From Lentisphaeria bacterium (lineage in GTDB: Bacteria > Verrucomicrobiota > Lentisphaeria > Victivallales > UBA1829), in assembly GCA_017646015.1 (NCBI GenBank), contig JAGCNI010000053.1:1-32026 (forward strand): a stretch of 32,026 bases of DNA, in the 5' to 3' direction. Shown here one piece after another: positions 25,998 to 32,026 of this stretch (positions within the stretch are counted from its first letter, which is position 1; each line of letters opens with the position of its first letter). The notes beneath the pieces are model-generated. The model was not told the DNA's origin. It did not search any database and saw nothing but the letters and a program-made list of their open reading frames with translations. The position numbers were made by a program, and so were the translations under genes.

Positions 25998-27143
25998 ATG
26001 GATAAAACAATCAATATTCTGAAAGCAGTTCTTTGTATCACACTCACAGGTTCACTTCTGACAGTTGTATGGTTTCTTTCCGGGATCTATCACAGCAGAA
26101 CAGCTCCGCAACCGGCGGAAGTTGTCCGCACAAAAACGGTGGAAGTTCCACTTGCCGTATCAGCTCAATCCGCCCGGACTTTACAGGATGACTTTGCCCG
26201 GATCGCCGAACAGAGTCTTCCCTCTGTTGTCGTGATCAATACAGGCAGAACAGTCCGTCGCTGGCAGCATTCCGGGATCACCGATCAGCTCCAGGATTAT
26301 TATTACGGAACAAAAGAAAAGGTCCCCACAGGTCAGGGGTCCGGTTTCTTCGTAAATGAAAAGGGATATATCCTTACGAACTATCACATTATCCGCGGAC
26401 AGGAATATTTCCGGGTGACACTGCATGACGGTAAGGAATTTGATGCAAAATTGATCGGCAGTGATCCTCTTTCCGATCTTGCTGTGTTGAAGATCGATCA
26501 TCCCGGAAAAACGCCGTATCTGCGTTTCGCGGATTCAGAAAAGACCAAAGCCGGACACTGGGCGATAGCGATCGGGGCACCGTTCAGTCTCTCCCATACA
26601 GTCACTGTCGGAGTGGTCAGCTTCAACCGCAGAACTGTCGGTCTGAATGCCCACGAAAACTTCATTCAGTTCGATGCTTCGATCAATCCGGGAAACAGCG
26701 GAGGACCTCTGCTTGACATTACCGGAAATGTGATCGGGGTCAATGACTTCATTCTCTCTCCGCAAGGGGGTAATATCGGGCTTGGATTTGCTATTGCCGG
26801 AAATCTTGCAAAACGTATTTGTGATGATCTGATCCGGGATGGGAAAGCAAAACGTTCCTGGCTCGGGATCCAGATGGGACAGCTTCCGGAAAATCTCCGT
26901 TTGAACAGAGGTCTGCCGAAAGGAACTCTTATCACCGGAGTCTATCGCAACTCACCCGCTCATAAAGGTGGATTGCTGCCAGGGGATATCATTCTCAAAA
27001 TCGACTCCAGAGAGGCTGATGAAATCAATAAAACACGGATGTTGATCTTCTCCAGACGTCCCGGAGATACAATCACTCTCCGGATATACCGACAGGGGAA
27101 AAACATAGATCTCCGGATCACAGCCGGAACAATGCCATTCTGA
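25998..27143 (+). CDS. HtrA/DegP-type serine protease with one PDZ domain
   Basis: This 381-residue protein has an N-terminal hydrophobic helix (about 9-30) that serves as signal anchor, so the protease domain faces the periplasm. The trypsin-like triad is H130 (TNYHII), D160 (PLSDLAVLKI) and S234 (NPGNSGGPL), with the same spacing as in DegP. One PDZ domain (about 285-375) follows; DegP has two, DegS one. It probably degrades or senses misfolded envelope proteins. GGAGG lies 8 bp before the ATG. It sits between the flotillin terminator and a YqaA-like gene that starts 8 bp after its stop. Confidence 0.92.
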   Translation: MDKTINILKAVLCITLTGSLLTVVWFLSGIYHSRTAPQPAEVVRTKTVEVPLAVSAQSARTLQDDFARIAEQSLPSVVVINTGRTVRRWQHSGITDQLQDYYYGTKEKVPTGQGSGFFVNEKGYILTNYHIIRGQEYFRVTLHDGKEFDAKLIGSDPLSDLAVLKIDHPGKTPYLRFADSEKTKAGHWAIAIGAPFSLSHTVTVGVVSFNRRTVGLNAHENFIQFDASINPGNSGGPLLDITGNVIGVNDFILSPQGGNIGLGFAIAGNLAKRICDDLIRDGKAKRSWLGIQMGQLPENLRLNRGLPKGTLITGVYRNSPAHKGGLLPGDIILKIDSREADEINKTRMLIFSRRPGDTITLRIYRQGKNIDLRITAGTMPF

Positions 27144-27151
27144 AATTCAAT

Positions 27152-27598
27152 ATGATCGAAACACTTTCCATTACATTCAGTTTATTCTGGGCGGCATTTC
27201 TTGCCGCCACCATTCTGCCATTCAGTTCAGAAGCGGCATTGAGCGGAGCATTACTGAGCGATGTTCCGCACTGGCTGCTGCTCCTTGCCGCCGGAACAGG
27301 AAACAGCCTTGGAAGTTTGACTACATTTCTTCTGGGACATTTCGGAAAAATATCCCTCCTTGTCAACTACTGTCATCTGGATCCGGAAAAAGCAGAAAAG
27401 TGGCGGCAAAAACTGACAGCTCACGGCGGATGCGGTGCATTTCTCTGTTTCCTGCCGTTCATCGGTGATCTTTTTGCTATTGTTCTCGGATTGATCCGTT
27501 ATCCCGTCAGAAAATTTATTGTTCTGATGACAATTGGCAAGTTTCTGCGTTATTTTCTCTGGTATCTGCTCCATATCACCATTGCAGGAACGATCTGA
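27152..27598 (+). CDS. YqaA-like (DedA-related) inner membrane protein
   Basis: This 148-residue protein has three to four membrane helices and the family start FWAAFLAATILPFSSEAAL (about 12-30), close to the FLAATxLPxxSE pattern of E. coli YqaA. The GNSLGSLTTFLLG segment and a Gly-rich FLPFIGDLFAIVLGLIRYP segment also fit. DedA-type proteins are thought to move lipid carriers or phospholipids across the membrane, but YqaA itself is uncharacterised. The gene starts 8 bp after the protease gene with a weak ribosome site, so translation is probably coupled. Confidence 0.8.
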   Translation: MIETLSITFSLFWAAFLAATILPFSSEAALSGALLSDVPHWLLLLAAGTGNSLGSLTTFLLGHFGKISLLVNYCHLDPEKAEKWRQKLTAHGGCGAFLCFLPFIGDLFAIVLGLIRYPVRKFIVLMTIGKFLRYFLWYLLHITIAGTI

Positions 27599-27631
27599 TT
27601 CCTCTTTTACAGATTAAAGATAAATTCGGTC

Positions 27632-27659
27632 TTGAAAAAAATCTTTCCGGCATTATATT
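27632..27659 (+). promoter_or_regulatory. Promoter of the barrel protein-LacI pair
   Basis: TTGAAA (27632-27637), a 16-bp spacer and TATATT (27654-27659) end 30 bp before the ATG at 27690. No palindromic operator is obvious around it. Confidence 0.6.
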
Positions 27660-27689
27660 TTGCTGAATTTACAACAAAAGGAGATTCTT

Positions 27690-28808
27690 ATGTTTGATAT
27701 TACATTCCCGCGTCAGGGTGCAGTTCTGAACCGTCATGACGGTATTGAAAATAACACCTCGCTCAAGATCAAAGTTACCGGGGTCTGTGATATGCCCGGG
27801 ACGATCAAGATCAATGGTATTCCGGCACAGCGTTCCGGCAAAGATTTCTCTGCTGAAATCGAACTCAAAGAACCGTTCAATACCATTTGTGCTGAAATGG
27901 AAGATGATTTCGGTTTGCTTGCAAGAACCGTCCGGGTACTCTGGGATAAAGCCTCCTTTTTGCGTTATGACTTTTTTATTGATGACAATATATTCTTTCT
28001 TACTGATATTGCAAAAGAACGTCCCCGTTCGCTTTTCGATCATTTCTATCTGAAATTCCTCAAAACAATGAATGAACGTTACGGAACCTGTTTCACGATC
28101 AATCTGTTTTACAAGAATGATTACGAATCCTTTGATCTGACACAGTTCCCGGACAGTTACAAAGGGGAATTTGCTGATAATGCGGACTGGTTGCGGATGT
28201 CATTCCACGCATTCAGTGAATTTCCGGATCGTCCCTATCAGAACACACCGCCGGAAAAAATTGCAGCGGATTATGATTTGATTCTCAATGAGATCTTCCG
28301 TTTCGCCGGAGAAAAAAGCTATATTCCCATGGCAGCCCTTCACTGGGCAATGGCAAGACCTTCCGCTTTTGCTGAACTTCATAAACGCGGAGTGCGCCTG
28401 TTGGAAGGTCAATTCCTTTCCCCGCGTACAGGCATCACGGATGATGGTGAAAATGACTACATCACAGATGTGGGATATTTCCGGAATCTGAACGATGCAC
28501 TGTATCTTGAAGAAAGACGGTATCTTTATGATTTCCGTCACAACATGCTTTTCTGGCGGAATGACTGTACTGCGAACCTCTGGGATGTGGAAACATGCCG
28601 GAACCTGGTCAACAATGTTCAACGGGATACTATCGGACTCGCCACCCACGAACAGTACAGCTATCCCCGGTATTTCAATCATCTGCCCGATCACTTTGAA
28701 CGTATGGAAACAGCGATCCGTACCGCTTCCGAACGTGGCTACAAACCGGTTTTCTTCCAGGAAGGAATTCTCGGCAATCAGAGCTGGGGCAAAGATATTC
28801 TTCCCTGA
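27690..28808 (+). CDS. Uncharacterised protein, possible polysaccharide-deacetylase-like barrel
   Basis: This protein has 372 residues from the ATG at 27690, which has AAGGAG upstream; an in-frame ATG at 27660 lies right at the -10 box and is unlikely to be used. There is no signal peptide. Residues 1-87 look like a small Ig-like beta domain (KITGVCD... pattern with alternating hydrophobics). The rest alternates helices and strands like a TIM or NodB-type barrel, with possible metal or catalytic residues D98-D99 (FFIDDN), H173 (MSFHAFSEFPD) and H320-E321 (LATHEQYS). The deacetylase comparison is weak and inferred. A LacI-type regulator starts 12 bp later and a glycosidase follows, so a role in sugar metabolism is likely. 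Confidence 0.5.
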   Translation: MFDITFPRQGAVLNRHDGIENNTSLKIKVTGVCDMPGTIKINGIPAQRSGKDFSAEIELKEPFNTICAEMEDDFGLLARTVRVLWDKASFLRYDFFIDDNIFFLTDIAKERPRSLFDHFYLKFLKTMNERYGTCFTINLFYKNDYESFDLTQFPDSYKGEFADNADWLRMSFHAFSEFPDRPYQNTPPEKIAADYDLILNEIFRFAGEKSYIPMAALHWAMARPSAFAELHKRGVRLLEGQFLSPRTGITDDGENDYITDVGYFRNLNDALYLEERRYLYDFRHNMLFWRNDCTANLWDVETCRNLVNNVQRDTIGLATHEQYSYPRYFNHLPDHFERMETAIRTASERGYKPVFFQEGILGNQSWGKDILP

Positions 28809-28820
28809 AATCGGTCATAT

Positions 28821-29750
28821 ATGCAGAAAAAAGTCACATTGCGTTCTCTGGCTCAAGAGCTCGGAATTGCTCCGGCAACAGTATTCCGGGCTTTGACAGA
28901 TCATCCGAATGTGACTCTTTCTCTGCGTAGAAAAGTTTTGGCTCTTGCTCAAAAACGGGGCTATCAACTTCCGGAACACAGAACAAAACTGGCGGCAATC
29001 ATCATTCCCGGCTATCAGTTGGAAGGCTACTCAGGATTATTGCTTTCCCCGCTTCTCCGGGAACTTTCCGAACACGGACTCCATGCAGAAATTCTTTCCA
29101 TTCACGATTCTGAGATCCTGCAGGATCATATTTATGACGGAGTGATTTCCATTGTCTGGAATGAGGGATTGGAAAAACAGTGGCACGAAAAATATGCCAC
29201 GCCATTGGTCGTGCTCAATGCTGCGTCCAACTTGCGGGAGGGAATCTACCGGGTGGCATCCGATGAAAAACAAGGCATGACTCTGGCATTGGATCATCTC
29301 TATACGAAAGGCCGCCGCAGAATTGCATTGGTCTCCCCTCCCCTCAACAATAATCCCGGAGCAAAATTACGCACGCAGCTCTATCAGCAATTCTGTTCTG
29401 CTCATCATCTGCCATGCCTGCCGTTTTATTCCGGCAATATGCAGAAAACAGCCGGAGAAATCCTGGAAAATCACCCCGATGCAGTCTTCAGTGTATGCGA
29501 AACACATGCTCCGGAATTGTTGTATCATTTCCTGAAAAAAGGTCTCAGGATCCCGGAGGATATTGCCCTGCTGGGATTGGAACACAGAGGATTCACTCCA
29601 TTTACCATTCCCCCGCTGACTGCACTGGAACAGGATTTTAAAGAGTTGGCAAAACAGGCTGTTCAACTTCTGCTCCACAGGATCAACGGGGAACCATCGG
29701 AAAAAGAAATCCTTGTCCCATACAGCTTCCACTTACGGGAATCCACCTGA
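28821..29750 (+). CDS. LacI-family transcriptional regulator
   Basis: This 309-residue protein has a LacI-type helix-turn-helix at 5-26 (VTLRSLAQELGIAPATVFRAL) and a hinge up to about 60. A periplasmic-binding-like sensor domain (about 60-305) follows, with the SDEKQGMTLALDHLYTKGRRRIALVS segment typical of the family. It is short for LacI proteins (about 330-340). It is probably cotranscribed with the upstream barrel gene. The palindrome at 29759-29780, just behind its stop and before the glycosidase promoter, is the best candidate operator. The effector is likely a sugar derived from the glycosidase substrate, an inference from context. Confidence 0.92.
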   Translation: MQKKVTLRSLAQELGIAPATVFRALTDHPNVTLSLRRKVLALAQKRGYQLPEHRTKLAAIIIPGYQLEGYSGLLLSPLLRELSEHGLHAEILSIHDSEILQDHIYDGVISIVWNEGLEKQWHEKYATPLVVLNAASNLREGIYRVASDEKQGMTLALDHLYTKGRRRIALVSPPLNNNPGAKLRTQLYQQFCSAHHLPCLPFYSGNMQKTAGEILENHPDAVFSVCETHAPELLYHFLKKGLRIPEDIALLGLEHRGFTPFTIPPLTALEQDFKELAKQAVQLLLHRINGEPSEKEILVPYSFHLREST

Positions 29751-29758
29751 AAAAAAAT

Positions 29759-29780
29759 CTGTTTCAAATGTTTCAAACAG
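29759..29780. promoter_or_regulatory. Candidate operator for the LacI-type regulator
   Basis: A 22-bp imperfect palindrome with outer arms CTGTTT and AAACAG and a core of AAA/TTT; 18 of 22 positions are symmetric. It lies 17 bp upstream of the -35 box of the glycosidase promoter. Size and symmetry fit LacI-type sites, though the central CG usual in that family is absent. Confidence 0.55.
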
Positions 29781-29797
29781 AAAGCACCTTTCCCCTC

Positions 29798-29825
29798 TTG
29801 CCAAAAATTGTTTTGCTGTTATAAT
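29798..29825 (+). promoter_or_regulatory. Promoter of the glycosidase gene
   Basis: TTGCCA (29798-29803), a 16-bp spacer and TATAAT (29820-29825) give a strong promoter 47 bp before the ATG. An 11-bp perfect inverted repeat, GTTTCAGAAAC, lies at 29840-29850 in the early leader and shares the GTTTC/GAAAC theme of the upstream palindrome. Confidence 0.7.
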
Positions 29826-29872
29826 ACATTCTATCGACAGTTTCAGAAACGAGACAGGAAGGAACAGTTTTT

Positions 29873-31807
29873 ATGAAAAAAGAGGAACACAGAGATCCAT
29901 TCGCAAAATATGGTTTTCTTTTGGGAGTCAACTACTGGCCGCGGAAAAGCGGTGTCCGCATGTGGAAAGAATTTGATGCTGCGGAAATTGATGCTGAATT
30001 CGCCCAGATGAAAGAATTGGGCATGAATACGGTTCGAGTCTTTCCGCTTTGGGATGATTTTCAGCCGATTTATGAACTGCCGGGATGTGCAGATGAACCT
30101 CATGACATCGGAATGCGTCATGACTGGACGATCAATCCGGTGGAATGTCCGGAAATGGTCGATCCCGCTATGATGGAAAAATTTGACATCGTTGTTCAGA
30201 CTGCACGGAAATATGATCTGAAACTGATCGTTGCCCTGCTGACAGCATGGATGAGCGGAACTCTTTTCAATCCCTCCTGGAAAAACGGCCGTAATCTTTT
30301 TGAACATCCTTTCATGTTGAAATATCAGATGCTCTATTGCCGGGCATTTGCAAAACGTTACGCAAACTGTCCAGAGATCATTGCATGGGAATATGGAAAC
30401 GAACAGAACTGTACCGACAAATGCAGCTCCCCTGAAGCAGCATGGGTCTGGCTGCACGCATTGGCTTCTGAACTCAGACTGCACGACCCGGAAACTCCGA
30501 TCGCATCCGGAATGCACGGCTTGACCAATATTCCAAGCATCACAGACAATAAATGGGGCATTCAGGATAATGCCGATGCGGTCGATATTCTGACAACACA
30601 TCCTTATCCGCCATTCACACCGGGCTGTCTGATGGGATCTCCCACCGGGCTGCGTACAGGACTCCATGCCGTCGCTGAAAGCGGATATTATACCGACCTC
30701 GGAAAACGTCCGACACTTTGCGAAGAAATGGGAACTCTCGGCAATAGTGCTCTTTCCGAACCGCTGACAGCAGACTTTCTCCGGATGCGTCTTTACAGCC
30801 TTTTTGCCAACCGGTTTGAAGGCTGTCTCTGGTGGTGTTACAGCGATTTCCTCTGCGGACATACTCCGCCGTACCGGGATCAGCAGATGGAATATGACGG
30901 ACTCGGACTGACCCGGAAAAATGGGGAAGCCAAACCTGCCGCACTGGAAATGCAGGCTTTCCGGAAAGTAGTCGATCAATTCGGCGGCAGAATGCCGGAA
31001 ATCAAACGCGAAACAGCGATCATTGTCAGTGATCTGCAAAACAACTGGCTCGGATTGTATAACTGCTACACATTCTGTATCCAGGCAGGACTTGCCCCCC
31101 GGTTTGTCCGTCCGGATCAGGACGATCTTTCCGGATACAAACTGCTCCTTGCCCCCTCCATGATCGAGTTTGCTCCGATCTCTGTTCCGGCATGGGAAAA
31201 AGTCACAGAAGCAGTCAAAAATGGCGCAGTTCTCTATACCTCCGGTGATGGTCTCAGTCTCTGCAATATGAAAGAGCTTTTCGGAATCGATGAAATGGAA
31301 AAGAATCCCTTGCAGACCTCCGAAAAAATCAAATTCGATATGGGATTTGAATGTGACATCTCTGCAAAATACAGAAACAGGTTCCATGCATGGCGTGGAA
31401 CTCCGACCGCATGGTATCAGGATGGAACCCCGGCAATGTTCAAGCATAAATACGGAAAAGGAACGGCCTGTTTCCTCTCCCTCCCCCTGGAATTGTCGCT
31501 TGCAAATACCCCCTATGCTCTCGAAAAATATGATGCATGGAAGTTGTATGAAGAGCTCAAAAAAGAAGCCGGCATCAAACTGACTGCTGATTATCCGGAT
31601 CCTCATTGCGAACGCTATTGGAACGAAGACCGTCCCGGTCATGGGTTCATGACTGTGATCAATCACAGACGTCAGAATATCTCTTTGGAACTGCAGCATT
31701 CCGCTCCGGTCAAAGCGATTTCCATCGTTGCCGGAAAAGGTTCTTTGCTGAATACAACTCTGACTCTCGAACAACATCAGGCTGCAATCGTAGAGATCAC
31801 CTTTTGA
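29873..31807 (+). CDS. Clan GH-A glycoside hydrolase (GH5-like) with GH42-like C-terminal part
   Basis: This 644-residue protein has no signal peptide, so it acts on sugars taken into the cell. Residues 15-350 form a TIM barrel: LGVNYWPR at the first strand, the MKELGMNTVRVFPLW segment, acid/base E177 in WEYGNEQ and nucleophile E285 in CEEMGTLG, the pattern of clan GH-A retaining enzymes. Residues about 385-520 resemble the beta-galactosidase trimerisation domain (IIVSDLQNNWLGLYN, YKLLLAPSM, GAVLYTSGDG), and a beta domain ends the protein. The substrate could be a mannan, glucan or galactan fragment. AGGAAGGA precedes the ATG. Control by the adjacent LacI protein is likely. Confidence 0.85.
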   Translation: MKKEEHRDPFAKYGFLLGVNYWPRKSGVRMWKEFDAAEIDAEFAQMKELGMNTVRVFPLWDDFQPIYELPGCADEPHDIGMRHDWTINPVECPEMVDPAMMEKFDIVVQTARKYDLKLIVALLTAWMSGTLFNPSWKNGRNLFEHPFMLKYQMLYCRAFAKRYANCPEIIAWEYGNEQNCTDKCSSPEAAWVWLHALASELRLHDPETPIASGMHGLTNIPSITDNKWGIQDNADAVDILTTHPYPPFTPGCLMGSPTGLRTGLHAVAESGYYTDLGKRPTLCEEMGTLGNSALSEPLTADFLRMRLYSLFANRFEGCLWWCYSDFLCGHTPPYRDQQMEYDGLGLTRKNGEAKPAALEMQAFRKVVDQFGGRMPEIKRETAIIVSDLQNNWLGLYNCYTFCIQAGLAPRFVRPDQDDLSGYKLLLAPSMIEFAPISVPAWEKVTEAVKNGAVLYTSGDGLSLCNMKELFGIDEMEKNPLQTSEKIKFDMGFECDISAKYRNRFHAWRGTPTAWYQDGTPAMFKHKYGKGTACFLSLPLELSLANTPYALEKYDAWKLYEELKKEAGIKLTADYPDPHCERYWNEDRPGHGFMTVINHRRQNISLELQHSAPVKAISIVAGKGSLLNTTLTLEQHQAAIVEITF

Positions 31808-31815
31808 AACAGAAT

Positions 31816-31865
31816 AATCCCGGTAAGACGGAATCAGAAAAAATCCGTTCAAAATCGGGATTTTT
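31816..31865 (+). terminator. Intrinsic terminator after the glycosidase gene
   Basis: AATCCCG (31816-31822) pairs with CGGGATT (31856-31862), with an inner ACGGA/TCCGT stem (31828-31832 with 31844-31848) and a following T-run. It begins 9 bp after the stop. Confidence 0.8.
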
Positions 31866-31887
31866 ACGTTTTTTTCATTTTGAGTCC

Positions 31888-31915
31888 TTGAAAAAAAATG
31901 ATTTTATGTTATAAT
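31888..31915 (+). promoter_or_regulatory. Promoter of the last, truncated gene
   Basis: TTGAAA (31888-31893), a 16-bp spacer and consensus TATAAT (31910-31915). The leader to the ATG at 31955 is about 32 nt. Confidence 0.7.
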
Positions 31916-31954
31916 AAATTACAGAATAAATTTTTACAGGGGATTGATTTCAAT

Positions 31955-32026
31955 ATGAACAGCACAGCAACATCATGTATAAAACAGACAAATGATACAA
32001 AAATCATTCTGTCTTCCCTTGTTGCG
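31955..32026 (+). CDS. Start of an unrecognised gene, cut by the window edge
   Basis: Only the first 24 codons are visible, beginning with MNSTATSCIKQTNDTKIILS. The ATG has AGGGG 12 bp upstream and a strong promoter, so the gene is probably real. The residues show no signal peptide and are not enough to assign a family. A short N-terminus leading into a helix would fit a DNA-binding regulator, but this is only a guess. Confidence 0.55.
   Translation, partial: MNSTATSCIKQTNDTKIILSSLVA

Noticed and set aside
31803-31812. TTGAAACAG after the glycosidase stop as another operator half-site
   Set aside because: It is a single half without its partner and lies next to a terminator, not a promoter.
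29843-31852. A 669-codon open frame on the minus strand
   Set aside because: It lies opposite the glycosidase gene, is rich in Cys, His and Phe without any domain, and has no ribosome site; it mirrors the codon use of the plus-strand gene.

Overview
The window looks like chromosomal DNA of a bacterium of the PVC group (Planctomycetes, Verrucomicrobia, Chlamydiae), most likely a Lentisphaerae/Victivallis-type anaerobe. This is inference. It rests on a bacterial V-type ATPase operon in the chlamydia/spirochaete order (E, DUF2764, A, B, D, I, K), a large CARDB/Ig-repeat surface protein, and many genes for carbohydrate work. There are no rRNA, tRNA, CRISPR, insertion-sequence or phage genes. Gene density is high and almost every gap is explained by a promoter or a terminator.

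Layout. (1) 1-2749, minus: the N-terminal 916 residues of a very large protein that runs off the left edge; it has a metzincin-like start, three CARDB domains, a fibronectin III domain and about 81-residue Ig-like repeats. (2) 2954-6363, minus: a three-gene operon with a galactose-mutarotase-like protein, a MurC-like Mur ligase and a secreted TPR protein. (3) 6543-14107, plus: the seven-gene V-ATPase operon, transcribed divergently from (2). (4) 14212-17672, plus: galactokinase, then a Prc-type tail-specific protease. (5) 17771-21938, minus: rpmE, prfA, an MsbA-like ABC exporter and a TraB/GumN protein. (6) 22134-23381, minus: a secreted acetyl-xylan-esterase-like hydrolase. (7) 23551-25941, plus: an NfeD-like membrane protein and a flotillin with a 22-residue tandem repeat. 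(8) 25998-27598, plus: an HtrA-type protease and a YqaA-like membrane protein. (9) 27632-31865, plus: a carbohydrate locus with an uncharacterised barrel protein, a LacI-type regulator, a candidate palindromic operator and a cytoplasmic clan GH-A glycosidase. (10) 31888-32026: a strong promoter and the first 24 codons of a gene leaving the right edge.

How the parts work together. The V-ATPase rotor subunit keeps the residues that bind sodium in the Enterococcus enzyme, so this rotary pump is probably sodium-coupled. Envelope maintenance is a second theme (MurC-like ligase, Prc, HtrA, flotillin/NfeD, MsbA-like exporter). Sugar use is a third (galactokinase, mutarotase-like protein, esterase, LacI-linked glycosidase). 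No wholly new multi-gene system is evident. The least explained items are the edge-truncated surface protein, the 372-residue barrel protein with its LacI partner, and two mutually exclusive RNA pairings between rpmE and prfA.
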